64,000 bases of DNA. Origin: Tabrizicola_A aquatica. Lineage in GTDB: Bacteria > Pseudomonadota > Alphaproteobacteria > Rhodobacterales > Rhodobacteraceae. The position numbers and the translations under genes are program-made. The DNA is taken from NCBI GenBank assembly GCA_965194375.1, contig CBDAEL010000001.1; one strand, 5' to 3'. The notes beneath the pieces were generated by a model that was not told where the DNA came from, made no database searches, and saw only the letters and a program-made list of their open reading frames with translations. Of the stretch, positions 1 through 9,238 are shown piece after piece; the first letter of the stretch is position 1; each line of letters opens with the position of its first letter.

Positions 1-483
1 GACGATCTGTGCCCGCAACAGCCGCGCGGCGCGGTCATCCAGTTCCGAAAATCCGGGCGAGATTTTGGCCTCAAGCGGAAAGCGGCGCAAAAGCGTGGCG
101 CAAAAGCTGTGAATGGTCTGAATCCGCAACCCGCCGGGGGCTTCAAGCGCGCGGGCAAATAGCCGGCGCGCGCGTGCAAGATCATCGGCGACAAAGCCCG
201 GCCCCTCGCCCAGCGCGGCAAGGTCCGCCCGCAGCGTGTCATCCGGCAACATCGCCCATTCGCCAAGGCGCTTGAACAGGCGGTTCTGCATCTCGGTGGC
301 GGCGGCCTTGGTATAGGTCAGGCACAAAATGCGCTGCGGCTCCACCCCGCTGAGAAGGAGCCGCGCCACGCGGTCAATCAGCACCCGCGTCTTGCCAGAC
401 CCGGCATTGGCGGCCACCCAAGTTGTCGCAACCGGGCTGGCGGCTTGAACCTGGCGTTCGGTGGCCTCGTGAATCAAGCTCAT
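1..483 (-). CDS. addA: AddA double-strand-break repair helicase, N-terminal part (cut by window edge)
   Basis: The first 161 codons of AddA, the UvrD-like helicase/nuclease subunit of AddAB, which processes double-strand ends for recombination. The frame starts at ATG 483-481 and stays open to the left edge. Visible motifs are the Walker A segment AANAGSGKTRVL around residues 24-35, the motif Ia region LCLTYTKAAATEM, and the QTIHSFC segment typical of UvrD-type helicases. Its start overlaps the addB stop codon as ATGA, so translation is probably coupled. The helicase C-terminal half and the nuclease domain lie outside the window. Confidence 0.93.
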   Translation of the reverse strand, partial: MSLIHEATERQVQAASPVATTWVAANAGSGKTRVLIDRVARLLLSGVEPQRILCLTYTKAAATEMQNRLFKRLGEWAMLPDDTLRADLAALGEGPGFVADDLARARRLFARALEAPGGLRIQTIHSFCATLLRRFPLEAKISPGFSELDDRAARLLRAQIV

Positions 484-3440
484 TCGTCCACCTCTTTACC
501 CACAAACACCGGCTCGGCGCGGTCGGTCATCTGCCATTCCCCATACCGGGCCAGATGGTCGTAATCCCCTTCGATCCGGTCCGAAAACACCGCCCGCCGC
601 GCGGTATAGCCGGTGCTGGCAAGCCGATAGCGCGTGATCAGCGCAATGAACCGCGCCCATTCCTGGTCCAGATCAATCTTGTCACGTGGCGTTTCGATGG
701 TCTTGGGCGTGCTGCCAAGGCCGACATAGCTGAACCCAGCCACCTCGCAGGGACCAAGGTCCGCAAAGCCGCCGCGCTCCACCATGGCGGCGGTCAGGCG
801 CAACTGCTTATCATAAGCCTCCTGCTGCGGTTCACTGGGCGGACTGCCGGTCTTGTAGTCAAAGAGATGCATGCGCCCATCGGGCAGAACGTCAATCCGG
901 TCGGGCTTGCCAACCAGCGTGAATCCCGGCGGGTCCAGTCGCAAAGCGCCGGGGGTTTCCAGAACCGCCGGGCTGCCGCCATGCTTGGCATCTTGGATCA
1001 GAAAATCGTTCGCCGCCCGCTCCAGCCGGGCCAGCCACATCAGCCGCGCCGCCGGAAACGGCGTGCCGGTCTGCAACACATCCGCCGCACTGGTCAACAG
1101 CCGCGCCCGAGCGGCCTCTTGGGTTTCCGCCTCCGGCCGCTCGCGGACAAAGCGTTCAAGAATGTCATGCAAGAGACTGCCGCGATCCCGCGGATCGGGC
1201 GCGGCCCGCAGCGGGTCAAGCGGCCGCAGCCGCAGCACATGCCGGGCATAGATGGCAAAGGGGTCACGGATCAGCCGTGTGATCTCGGTCAGCGACAGCT
1301 TGTCAGGCCGCGCGCCAATCGGCGGGCGCGGCGCAGGTCGGCTGGCGGGTTGAAAGCGCGGATTGTCCAACAGCGCAGGCGAAGGGCGATCCAAAGACTG
1401 CGCCACCCGCACCCAAGCCGCACCGCGCGCCCGCATCTCGCCCAGCGCCTCTGGCCCGTGACGCGTCGGCAGGCCCCTCATCAGGTTTTCCAACCGGTTC
1501 AACCAGCGCGAGGGCACGGTCTGCGCCTCGGCATCGCGGGCCGCGCGGGTCAGCACCACGCGCGGTGCGCCAATTGCCTGCTGAAAATCATGCGCCGAAA
1601 GGCCAATCTGCCGTTCGGGCAGCAAGAGCCCGGCATCCTTGCGCATCTTGCGGTTCAACCACGGGTCCGGGTCGGGCAGTTTCGGCCAGATCCCGTCATT
1701 CAACCCGCCAAGGATCACCAGATCGGCCCCCTGAACCCGCGCTTCCAGCGTGCCCCAGATCATGATGCGCGGATGGGCCTGCACCGCCTCGCGCACCTCG
1801 CCGCTGGCCAGAACCGCCTCAAACAGCTCGGCATATTCCGCCGGATGGAACCGCCCGCCGTGCGGTGCCTCATCTTGCAGCGCCTGAACCGCCGCCCGCG
1901 CGGCCTCGCCCGCCTCTTTCTCCCAAAGCCCGCCGCTGCCCTCGGCCGCCGTGCCGCGCGCAAGCGTTTCCGCCAAATCCCGGTGCAGCGCGACAAGATC
2001 GGCCAGCGGCGCTGTCGCCACGGGCTCGAACCGGTCGATCACCCGCCCCACCATCGCGGCCCATGGGGCGGCCTCTGGGTCGGCGCGCAGCCCCGCCCAA
2101 GTGACAAGATCAGCCCCGGTCGGAAACACCGGCCCGTGGCGGCGTAGCGACAGTTCAAGATCGCGCGTCAGCCGCAGATGCGTCCCCCGCTCGCCACCCG
2201 AGGCAGCCAGCGGATGCTTCAACAACGCCAAAAGCTGATCCGCCGTCAGCTTTTGCCCCAAGGCCCGGCCGATCTGGCGCAAGAACCGCCCCGGCGCTGA
2301 CAGGCCCAGCGGGCGTCCGGCGGAATCGTCGGGCAGGATGTTCCAACGGTCCAGCGCCGCCGTCACTTGCCGGGTCAGGTTCCGATCTGGCGAGATCAGC
2401 GCGGCGGTGGTGCCGTCCTCCGCCGCCTGCCGCAAGATCAACGCAATGGCCAGCGCCTCGATCCGAACCGAAGGCGCCTCGATCAGCGCCACATCGGCGG
2501 TCGCGGCCCTAAGATCGGGCAATCTCGGCCCATCGGAAAGCCATTGATCGGTGACCGGCGCTGGGCGCAGCGCCAGCGACACCAGCGCATTGCGGGCAGG
2601 GCAGGGCGCAGCACAGTCAACCCAAGCCCGCACCGCCCCCGGCGTCAGTTCCAGCCGGTCCAGCAAGCGGCGAAAGCGGTATTGCGGGTGGTCCTCGGCC
2701 GTCAGAACGTCATCCATCTGGTCCCAGACGGCGCGCGGCATGTCGAAATCAAACCCCGGCAGCACCAGCGCGCCTTGCGGCAGCCGCGCCACCATCTCCA
2801 TCAGCCGCAGCGTCGCCCCGCGCGACCCGGTTGATCCCGCGATCAAGATCGGATGCGACGGCGGAGCCTCTGCCCAGCGCTCTGCCAAAAGGTCAATCGC
2901 CATGCGCTGCCGCGCTTCGGCCTCGGGGGCGCTGGTGCGGTCAAACACTTCGGTGACAATGCCTAGAAACGACTGCGTCCGCGCCCAATGCGCAGCATGC
3001 TCCGACACATTCAGCGCCGAAATCGCGCTGGGGTGCAGACCCTCGACATGCAGCTCCTGCATCAGTTTGGCCAGACTGTCGGCCAGATCATAGAGCGCAT
3101 GGCGCGGCGCAAGCTCCGGCTCGGCATCCAAAAGCGCCGCAATCAACTGCGCCAACTCCAACCGCCGCCGCAAGGGCGGCACGGCAGGCGGCAGCGCAAG
3201 GCCCGGACGGTCGGCCAATTCGGTGACCAATCGCATCCATGGCAACAGCCGCGCGCCCCGCTCTTGAAACAGCGCGCTGACCCGGCGGCGCATGCGGGCG
3301 GTGTTCAGGTAAAGCTCCACCCGCGACATGGCTTCGGGCGGCTGACCCGCCATCCGCGCGATCAGCCCGTCCACCAAAAGCCGCGGAAAATCCGCACCGG
3401 GGGGTAGGGCAAAGATCCGTGGTCCGGCACTGTCAAACAT
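480..3440 (-). CDS. addB: AddB nuclease/helicase-like subunit of AddAB
   Basis: 986-residue second subunit of the AddAB recombination nuclease, the alphaproteobacterial counterpart of RecBCD. The C-terminal part carries the PD-(D/E)XK nuclease signature, with GKPDRIDVLPDG followed by LFDYKTG (Asp and Lys of the active site). The N-terminal half is a degenerate helicase fold. I chose ATG 3440 (MFDSAGPRIFAL) because the murU stop (3444-3442) lies one base upstream and the longer frame has no coding character. addB is the fifth gene of a tight minus-strand run PAS-tsaE-amgK-murU-addB-addA, a linkage common in Rhodobacteraceae. Confidence 0.92.
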   Translation of the reverse strand: MFDSAGPRIFALPPGADFPRLLVDGLIARMAGQPPEAMSRVELYLNTARMRRRVSALFQERGARLLPWMRLVTELADRPGLALPPAVPPLRRRLELAQLIAALLDAEPELAPRHALYDLADSLAKLMQELHVEGLHPSAISALNVSEHAAHWARTQSFLGIVTEVFDRTSAPEAEARQRMAIDLLAERWAEAPPSHPILIAGSTGSRGATLRLMEMVARLPQGALVLPGFDFDMPRAVWDQMDDVLTAEDHPQYRFRRLLDRLELTPGAVRAWVDCAAPCPARNALVSLALRPAPVTDQWLSDGPRLPDLRAATADVALIEAPSVRIEALAIALILRQAAEDGTTAALISPDRNLTRQVTAALDRWNILPDDSAGRPLGLSAPGRFLRQIGRALGQKLTADQLLALLKHPLAASGGERGTHLRLTRDLELSLRRHGPVFPTGADLVTWAGLRADPEAAPWAAMVGRVIDRFEPVATAPLADLVALHRDLAETLARGTAAEGSGGLWEKEAGEAARAAVQALQDEAPHGGRFHPAEYAELFEAVLASGEVREAVQAHPRIMIWGTLEARVQGADLVILGGLNDGIWPKLPDPDPWLNRKMRKDAGLLLPERQIGLSAHDFQQAIGAPRVVLTRAARDAEAQTVPSRWLNRLENLMRGLPTRHGPEALGEMRARGAAWVRVAQSLDRPSPALLDNPRFQPASRPAPRPPIGARPDKLSLTEITRLIRDPFAIYARHVLRLRPLDPLRAAPDPRDRGSLLHDILERFVRERPEAETQEAARARLLTSAADVLQTGTPFPAARLMWLARLERAANDFLIQDAKHGGSPAVLETPGALRLDPPGFTLVGKPDRIDVLPDGRMHLFDYKTGSPPSEPQQEAYDKQLRLTAAMVERGGFADLGPCEVAGFSYVGLGSTPKTIETPRDKIDLDQEWARFIALITRYRLASTGYTARRAVFSDRIEGDYDHLARYGEWQMTDRAEPVFVGKEVDE

Positions 3441-3441
3441 T

Positions 3442-4125
3442 CTACACCCCCAACATCGCCTCGGCCTCGGCAATGCCCTCGGGCCGCCCGACGTCACACC
3501 AGCCACCGTCATGCACAATGCCAAAGGCCCGACCCCGGCCAATCATCTCATCCCAAAGGATGTTCAGCGAAAACACCGTGCGATCCACCCCGGCCAACCC
3601 TTCACAGCGCAGGATCTGCGCCCCAAGATAGACCAGCCCCGGCGCCCCCTTGGCACGGGCAATGCGCCCATCGGCACCAATCAGGAAATCCCCCGTGCCC
3701 TTGTGCCCCGTGGCCTGACCCACCGGCAGCAACAACAACAGCGCATCCATCCTCTCGGGGTCCCACTGCGCCACAAGCTGGGACAGCGGGTTCTTCCCGG
3801 TCCAGACGGCGTCGCTGTTCAGCGTCATCACCGGACCTGCGCCCAGATGCGGCAGCGCCTTGCGCAACCCGCCGCCGGTTTCAAGGATCTCATCCGCCTC
3901 ATGCGACAGCGTCACCGGCCGCCCCGCCAGATGCTGCGCGATCTGATCGGCCAGATAATGCGTGTTCACCACCACCGGCCCCGCGCCCGCCTGATCTGCC
4001 AGATCCAGCGCATGATCCAACAGCGGCTTGCCCGCCACCGGGATCAGCGGTTTTGGCCGATGGGCCGTCAGCGCCCCCATCCGGGTTCCAAAGCCCGCCG
4101 CAAACACCATCAGGGGGAAGGACAT
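3442..4125 (-). CDS. murU: N-acetylmuramate-1-phosphate uridylyltransferase, MurU-type nucleotidyltransferase
   Basis: 227-residue sugar-nucleotidyltransferase. The N-terminal FAAGFGTRMGALT is the nucleotide-binding G-X-G-T-R-M signature and RPKPLIPVAGKPLL follows it; LNSDAVW supplies the metal-binding Asp, and the C-terminal DGGWCDVGRPEG closes the fold. It sits directly after amgK (16-bp overlap). That pair in Pseudomonas and Caulobacter recycles MurNAc/GlcNAc to UDP-MurNAc and bypasses de novo synthesis, giving intrinsic fosfomycin tolerance. The specific substrate is inferred from this pairing; the family is otherwise a generic NTP_transferase. Confidence 0.82.
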   Translation of the reverse strand: MSFPLMVFAAGFGTRMGALTAHRPKPLIPVAGKPLLDHALDLADQAGAGPVVVNTHYLADQIAQHLAGRPVTLSHEADEILETGGGLRKALPHLGAGPVMTLNSDAVWTGKNPLSQLVAQWDPERMDALLLLLPVGQATGHKGTGDFLIGADGRIARAKGAPGLVYLGAQILRCEGLAGVDRTVFSLNILWDEMIGRGRAFGIVHDGGWCDVGRPEGIAEAEAMLGV

Positions 4126-5114
4126 GAATCACCTATACAGGACAAAACTTGAGGCGTCGGTTCGGGCAGCAATTCCCGGCACAGCCGCGCCAAAGGCGCC
4201 GTCGCCGGGTGGGTCAAATTGCGCTGCAACTGGCCCCAGACCCTTGGGATCAGCCGCAGATATCCGGGCTTGCCGGACACCCGGCAAAGCCGGGTAAAGA
4301 TGCCCAAGATCCGCAAGGCCCGCTGCGCCCCAAGCACCGCATAGGCCGCATCAAACCCCGCATCCGCCCCCATGTTCTCCTTGAACCGGCGGATCATCGC
4401 CGCCTCGGTTTCAGGCGACACATCGCGGCGGGCATCTTGCAGCAGAGACACCAGATCATAGCCCGGTTGCCCCATCTGCGCGAGTTGGAAATCCAGCACC
4501 CCCACCCGCGCAATCCCCTCGCGACCCGGCAACCAAAGCAGGTTCTCTGCGTGATAATCGCGCAAGATCATCACCCTTGGCCCATCGGCATGGGTGGCCA
4601 TCACATCTTCCAGAGCCGCCCGAAAGCCGGCCCGGTCGCCCTCGCTTCCAATCGCGGCCTTGCGATACCAATCCAGTGCAAAGCACCCCGCCTCGGCCCA
4701 GTCTGCGGCGCTCAGATTGCCAAGCCCGGCCATCGGTGCCTGTCTTTGCAGCGCGCACAGGACATCGGTCGCACCTTGATACAAGGGCATCTCTTGCGCG
4801 GGATCAGCCTCAACAAGCCGGGCAAAGCTGCCGTCCCCGAAGTCTTCCAGCAGCAAAAACCCATGCCGCAGGTCTTGCGCCAGACAGCGCGGGGCCGACA
4901 GGCCAAGCTGCCGCAGATGCGCCGCCACCCGCAGGAACACCTCCGGATCATCCCCCTTGCCGGGCGGCGCATCCATCAAGACCGCCGTTTCAACCCCCTT
5001 GGTCAGCCGGTCATAACTGCGGTCTGAGGCATCTCCGGCCAGAAACCGCCGCTCCGCATCGCCCCACCCGGCGCGCTTCAGAAACGCGATGGAAAGCTCA
5101 TGGCGCTCAGTCAT
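4110..5114 (-). CDS. amgK: Anomeric MurNAc/GlcNAc kinase, AmgK-type phosphotransferase
   Basis: 334-residue aminoglycoside-phosphotransferase-fold kinase. The catalytic segment reads ILRDYHAENLLWL (Brenner-type H-x-x-N) and the metal-binding segment VGVLDFQLAQMG (DFQ). GDASDRSYDRL near the N-terminus matches the nucleotide-loop region of AmgK-like enzymes. Start at ATG 5114: this codon lies within the last 8 bases of tsaE, whereas a longer frame would run far into tsaE. The 3' end overlaps murU by 16 bp. It is expected to phosphorylate the anomeric OH of MurNAc or GlcNAc in cell-wall recycling, feeding MurU. Confidence 0.82.
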   Translation of the reverse strand: MTERHELSIAFLKRAGWGDAERRFLAGDASDRSYDRLTKGVETAVLMDAPPGKGDDPEVFLRVAAHLRQLGLSAPRCLAQDLRHGFLLLEDFGDGSFARLVEADPAQEMPLYQGATDVLCALQRQAPMAGLGNLSAADWAEAGCFALDWYRKAAIGSEGDRAGFRAALEDVMATHADGPRVMILRDYHAENLLWLPGREGIARVGVLDFQLAQMGQPGYDLVSLLQDARRDVSPETEAAMIRRFKENMGADAGFDAAYAVLGAQRALRILGIFTRLCRVSGKPGYLRLIPRVWGQLQRNLTHPATAPLARLCRELLPEPTPQVLSCIGDSCPSP

Positions 5115-5586
5115 GTTCGGCCCAATCCTTCGCAAGATCGCCCGCAAGATCTGCCCGCAGCCCCGGCAAAACCGCCACCCGGCGGCCCTCGCCCTCCAGC
5201 GCAAACCGCAACCGCATCGCCCCTTTGGGCAGCAGGCTTCCCAAACGGTCGGGCCATTCGATCAGGCAGATCGCGCTGTCAAAGGCCTCTTCAAGACCCA
5301 GTTCCAGCACCTCATCCGGATGGCTCAGGCGGTAAAGATCGGCATGCCAGATCTCTACATCCGCCTGATAGCTTTGCACCAGCGTAAAGGTGGGGGAGGG
5401 CACATCTTCGGCCCGCCCCAACCGCGCCTGAATAAAGGCGCGCGCAAAGTGGCTTTTGCCCACCCCGATCTGCCCTTCCAGCAGCAGACAATCCCCGGCC
5501 TGCAGGCGGGCGGCAAACCACTGGCCCAGCCGGGCCGTGGCATCGGCATCCACAAGATGCAGGCAAAGGGGGGGAACATCGGCCAT
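5107..5586 (-). CDS. tsaE: tRNA t6A37 biosynthesis ATPase TsaE
   Basis: 159-residue P-loop ATPase that works with TsaB and TsaD to form N6-threonylcarbamoyladenosine at tRNA position 37. Walker A is GQIGVGKSHFARA; SPTFTLVQSY and HADLYRL are the conserved TsaE blocks and IEWPDRLG the C-terminal one. Normal family length. It overlaps amgK by 8 bp and starts 44 bp downstream of the PAS gene, so it is the head of the coupled tsaE-amgK-murU-addB-addA run. tsaD is also in this window (25636-26733), in a separate operon. Confidence 0.93.
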   Translation of the reverse strand: MADVPPLCLHLVDADATARLGQWFAARLQAGDCLLLEGQIGVGKSHFARAFIQARLGRAEDVPSPTFTLVQSYQADVEIWHADLYRLSHPDEVLELGLEEAFDSAICLIEWPDRLGSLLPKGAMRLRFALEGEGRRVAVLPGLRADLAGDLAKDWAEHD

Positions 5587-5630
5587 CTTGCCGCCGAGTC
5601 TATCCGGCCCCCGCAGCCAGCCGCAAGCCT

Positions 5631-7214
5631 TCAGGCGGTTTTCAGCGTATCGGCCCCGGCCAGAACCGGGCGGGTCATGCCCTGCGGGTCAAGCGAGCGA
5701 AAGCCCGCAAGCGTCGCCCCGCCCGCCAAAGGCGCAAATCGGCACGACACCAGCCGCCCATCCAGCAATCGCGCCTCTGACCGCCACGGCATCCGGTTGC
5801 CAACGGTCGAGATGAACTCCTCGGCCTCTGACCACAGCGCGCTGGGCGCAGACAGCGCGCGCCAATGGGCGGCAACCGTTCGGATGGTCGTGGTGATCAC
5901 GCTGATTTCCGGGTCATGGGCCCACATCACCGCATAGGCGAGGTTCGACATCACCAATTGCCCCGAGGACGAAAACACCGCCACCGCCTCATCCATTTCA
6001 TCAATCACCGCCTGACCCAGTTCCAGATCAGACCGATAGCGCCGACTGCGGGACACCTCATATGTGATGTCCTCGATCATCAGGGCCAGCGCGCCATTCG
6101 GATGTGGGCGGCCGACAACCTTGAAGGTCTGCCCATCCGGCAGATTCCACGTCTCCTCATAAAGCCCCGAGGCGGCTGCCTTCTCCATCTCAACCAACTG
6201 CCGCCGCCAGCTGCGGTAATCCTTCGGCTCGGGAATCATCTTGCGGTCGCGCAGCGCATCCAGCACCGACAACAGCGAGGGCCGCATCGACAGGAATTCC
6301 GCAGGCAGACCCGTCAGATCCATCAAGGCCGGGTTGAACAGCTGCAACTGCCGCTGCCTGTCAAAGATCGCCAACCCCGTGGGCAATTGCGCAAAGGTCT
6401 TGGTCAAGGTCTGCATGAAATCGCGCAGCGCGCCTTCGGCATTCACCGCCGCATCGGCGGGCAAGGCAAACACCAGACGTTCTGTGCCGCTGGCCGTTCC
6501 GATCAGATCATACCAAGCGATGTCCTCGTCCGGAATTTTGACCGCCGCGCGCTGGCCGCGCGCCGTTGATTGGCTGGCAACGCGCTCAAACAGCCGGGGC
6601 AGGGGCCAGCCCAGCTCTTTGCCCGCCGGAATCGTGCCAATCGCCTTCAACATATAGGCAGAATTGGCCCAAACCACCTCTCCCCCCTCAGTCTCCCGCC
6701 AAATCGGCAGGGGTGCTTGGGCCAAGGCCTCGCGCAGATGCTCCACCTCTTGGGTCAGCGCGCGATGCGCCAGCGCATCAGTCAGCATCGGGCGTCCATC
6801 CTGCGTGGGGTCGGTCAGGCTGATCCGGATCAACCCGCCGCTCAGATCCGCCGCCAACAACAGAGTCTTGCCCTGCGACGACCGCCCTTCCAACAGGATC
6901 TGCCCTTCGTCCTCCAGCCGCTGCACCTGCGCCTCGACATCAGGGAAGTACAGCGACAGATAGCCGATCAGCCGCAACCAATGGCTGCCGCGCCCGCGGC
7001 TTGTCGCCAAAATCTGCCGGGCGGCTGGGGTTGCATCGATCAGCGTGTCGCCATCGAACAGAAACACCGTTCCTTCCCCGCCCTGCGCCGCCGCTGAAAA
7101 GATCGACGCCCCCACCTGCCGGGACGGCCCCTGCACAGCCTGCACAGTCAAAAGCCCCGCAGTCGCGGCCACAAAGGCAATCAGCACCAACGCAAGCCCA
7201 AGCAGCCAGTCCAA
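5631..7214 (-). CDS. Membrane-anchored PAS-domain protein without kinase domain
   Basis: 527 residues. One N-terminal transmembrane helix (LLGLALVLIAFVAATAGLL, residues about 4-22) is followed by a long cytoplasmic region with PAS-like modules. The clearest begins near LPTGLAIFDRQRQLQLFN, continues through LPDGQTFKVVGRPHPNG, and a further module starts at IDEMDEAVAVFSSSGQL. No H-box, HATPase or output domain is present, so it looks like a truncated sensor kinase or a scaffold/sensor partner. Before the island inserted, its start was about 111 bp downstream of the regB stop on the same strand, so a link to redox signalling is plausible but not shown. Confidence 0.8.
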   Translation of the reverse strand: MDWLLGLALVLIAFVAATAGLLTVQAVQGPSRQVGASIFSAAAQGGEGTVFLFDGDTLIDATPAARQILATSRGRGSHWLRLIGYLSLYFPDVEAQVQRLEDEGQILLEGRSSQGKTLLLAADLSGGLIRISLTDPTQDGRPMLTDALAHRALTQEVEHLREALAQAPLPIWRETEGGEVVWANSAYMLKAIGTIPAGKELGWPLPRLFERVASQSTARGQRAAVKIPDEDIAWYDLIGTASGTERLVFALPADAAVNAEGALRDFMQTLTKTFAQLPTGLAIFDRQRQLQLFNPALMDLTGLPAEFLSMRPSLLSVLDALRDRKMIPEPKDYRSWRRQLVEMEKAAASGLYEETWNLPDGQTFKVVGRPHPNGALALMIEDITYEVSRSRRYRSDLELGQAVIDEMDEAVAVFSSSGQLVMSNLAYAVMWAHDPEISVITTTIRTVAAHWRALSAPSALWSEAEEFISTVGNRMPWRSEARLLDGRLVSCRFAPLAGGATLAGFRSLDPQGMTRPVLAGADTLKTA

Positions 7215-7894
7215 AGCGACCCCTCCTGCAGACAGAACTATAGCCCTGAAGGATCAACTTAAGGATGTAATGGTTAAGGCAGCGTTAAAGCAATACTAAC
7301 AAAAACAATGGCTTAAGTGCTGCTTTAGGTTCCAATATCGTATGTATTGTAGGTTCCTATCTCTTAGCCAGATGTCGGTCGCGCATTTGCATCCAATAGT
7401 CAGTAACCCTATTCTGTACTCACCCACACTAGCTCCTCCCACCGTCTCAGCATCGACTAACTGCCCATCTCAAGGCTTTGGTGAAGTTGCATTGAGAACA
7501 GGCCAAGACCTTCTGCTCACGTGACCAAGTATACTGTGGCTACACCAGAACCTTGGCCCTCGATGTCACCCAAAACGGATTGAAATTTTTATCTCGGATA
7601 TGAATGGGGCAACCAGCGGCAAGTGAATCCTCAGCCAGCTTTTCCAAGGGTCCCAAGTTCAGATTAGAACAGGATGATTACAGACTGCTTCGACCAAGGT
7701 GCCATGGAGACCGAGCCTCAAACCTCAGTCTGCTCTGCAAGCAGGATGTGGCGATGGATGCCCAAATCATATAAGCAGTCTAGGGGCCAGCAGAACCATT
7801 GCTTTAGAGCCAAGGGCTGAGGGCCTTTTATGTGAAGATGCTGAGGTGTGGCGGTTTGCCAACGAGAGCGCAGTTCAAAACGAGTGAGGCATAG
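7215..7894. other. Intergenic/island left flank without supported gene
   Basis: Holds the upstream region of the PAS gene, the left 17-bp attachment repeat (7272-7288) and about 600 bp of AT-richer island DNA. Short open frames here (for example a 62-codon one near 7699) show no motif, no good ribosome-binding site and no coding character. I see no terminator or RNA gene. Confidence 0.5.
7272..7288. repeat. Left 17-bp direct repeat, candidate attL core of the island
   Basis: The sequence GGTTAAGGCAGCGTTAA is repeated exactly at 16802-16818 in the same orientation. Inside it, GTTAA and TTAA(C) form inverted arms around a 7-bp centre GGCAGCG, the geometry of a tyrosine-recombinase core with a 7-bp overlap region. 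The left copy ends in A where the right copy ends in C, so the last dyad base is imperfect here. Flanking bases differ on both sides, so the shared block is exactly 17 bp. Confidence 0.75.
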
Positions 7895-8305
7895 ATGATC
7901 GAACGCACTGATCTCGTTCGTGGCTACAAGGAAGCGTTTCGTCGTGCCACTGAACAGCGCAAGAAGCAGCAAGGTGATCTCATGGCGTATACCAAGAACG
8001 ACGAACTCAAGACGGATTTGACAAGTATTCGACCTAGAAGTGGGTGGTTGTCTGTTGACCAACAGCGATGGGAGGCACGCGCACGAAATGTACTACATGA
8101 TGATCTTGGGTATTTCGACGACAGCGGAAAGGTGGACTACGACTTAGACCAACCGACACGTGATCGGTTACTAGCACATGCTCGGCAAGACGTAGCAATG
8201 GTCTACTATGCGCTTGTAAAGGCAGAACGTGAGGCGAGAACTGCACGCGTATTGTCTTGGGTGAGCCTCATAGTGGCGCTGATCGTACTCTACAAAGTAT
8301 GGTAA
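7895..8305 (+). CDS. Small C-terminally membrane-anchored hypothetical protein
   Basis: 136 residues, not recognised. The N-terminal two thirds are charged and probably helical, with repeated Arg/Lys/Gln runs (RRATEQRKKQQ) and an acidic YFDDSGKVDYDLD stretch. The C-terminus is a single hydrophobic helix, VLSWVSLIVALIVLYKVW (about 118-135), ending close to the stop codon, as in a tail-anchored protein. The preceding GAGTGAGG is a plausible ribosome-binding site. It is first in a plus-strand pair with the exported protein at 8379, 73 bp downstream. Function unknown. Confidence 0.65.
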   Translation: MIERTDLVRGYKEAFRRATEQRKKQQGDLMAYTKNDELKTDLTSIRPRSGWLSVDQQRWEARARNVLHDDLGYFDDSGKVDYDLDQPTRDRLLAHARQDVAMVYYALVKAEREARTARVLSWVSLIVALIVLYKVW

Positions 8306-8378
8306 GCTAAAAATGGTTGGCAGCTTGAAGGCGACTGGTGAAGCGGTTCAACCCAAAAAAGTCTCTGAGGAAAACCCG

Positions 8379-8693
8379 ATGTTTCGAACTTGTGTGCTAG
8401 CTGTTGCCACATCTTTCGCCTGTAGCAGTGCATCGGCTGATCACTTCAACCAACGCAACATTATTGATTTGTGTAGGTCCGACACTTCATTCGACAGCAC
8501 ATGCTTTACCTATCTAGCCGCATATCGTGATCTGATCGGTTTCTTGATTTTCTCGAGTGATGAAGACCGGGCAAGGGTTCTATGTTTAAGCCAAGTGCCA
8601 ACTGCCGACATCGCTCAGAGGGTGGCGACTGCATCTGAAACGGATCGGTCAGGTCAAGTTGCAGACCTATTGATCGACGAGTTTTGTCCATAG
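8379..8693 (+). CDS. Small exported cysteine-rich protein, possibly Rap1a/Tai-like
   Basis: 104 residues. Start ATG 8379 is preceded by GAGGAAAA; the longer in-frame GTG-type extension lacks support. Residues 1-19 form a signal peptide (VLAVATSFACSSASA, cleavage likely before DHF). The mature part has four cysteines (DLC, STC, VLC and EFC at the end), compatible with two disulfides. Spacing of C-x-x-Y and C-x-x-x-P-like blocks loosely resembles Rap1a/Tai immunity-type domains, but this is a weak visual match. No effector is seen next to it. Confidence 0.6.
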   Translation: MFRTCVLAVATSFACSSASADHFNQRNIIDLCRSDTSFDSTCFTYLAAYRDLIGFLIFSSDEDRARVLCLSQVPTADIAQRVATASETDRSGQVADLLIDEFCP

Positions 8694-8695
8694 CA

Positions 8696-9238
8696 TCAGG
8701 CGTTGAGTGCACGATGGACAGTCATACGGCTGATCCCCATGACTTCCGCAATCTTGTAGGTGCTATGGCCTTGGTCTCGCAGAGCAAGGATGCGGTCCTT
8801 GTCTATGGTAGGCTTACGACCCTTGTAGACGCCCTTGGCCTTGGCTTTGTCGATCCCCTCACGTTGGCGCTGCTTGATGATTGAGCGTTCGAACTCGGCT
8901 ACAGCACCAAGGATCGACAGATACAGTTTCGATGCGCCGTCTGTCCCTTCTGGGGGGAACGTCAGATTGTCTTTGATGAACTTGATGCTGACACCCTTGT
9001 TGTTGAGCGTGGTGACGATACCAAGCAAGTCAGCTAGGTTTCTGGCAAGCCTGTCGATAGAGTGGACAACAACCAAATCCCCTTCGCGTACCCAGCCGAT
9101 CATGTCCTGAAGCGCAGGCCGATCAGACGCTGATGCACCAGATAGCTTTTCCTCAAACACCTTTTCGACATCACCCAAGTCTTGGCGGTCAAGCGATTGG
9201 TCAATGCTGCTAACGCGACGATACCCAACAACAGTCAT
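8696..9238 (-). CDS. Small serine recombinase (resolvase/invertase family)
   Basis: 180 residues of the Hin/Tn3-resolvase family. The catalytic Ser lies in GYRRVSSIDQSLDRQ (about residue 10); VVVHSIDRLARNLADLL is the conserved D-R-L-x-R block; GRKPTIDKDRIL leads into the C-terminal helix-turn-helix ISRMTVHRALNA. ATG 9238 is preceded on the minus strand by AAGGGGACC, a good ribosome-binding site; the longer frame to 9376 adds unrelated residues. Its stop lies two bases from the stop of the exported protein gene (convergent). It may invert or resolve part of the island, but no flanking inverted recombination site was identified. Confidence 0.9.
   Translation of the reverse strand: MTVVGYRRVSSIDQSLDRQDLGDVEKVFEEKLSGASASDRPALQDMIGWVREGDLVVVHSIDRLARNLADLLGIVTTLNNKGVSIKFIKDNLTFPPEGTDGASKLYLSILGAVAEFERSIIKQRQREGIDKAKAKGVYKGRKPTIDKDRILALRDQGHSTYKIAEVMGISRMTVHRALNA

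Noticed and set aside
423..2147. 574-codon open frame on the plus strand opposite addB
   Set aside because: It is rich in Arg, Pro, Gln and His with no domain, and lies entirely opposite the well-supported addB; GC-rich third positions create such antisense frames.
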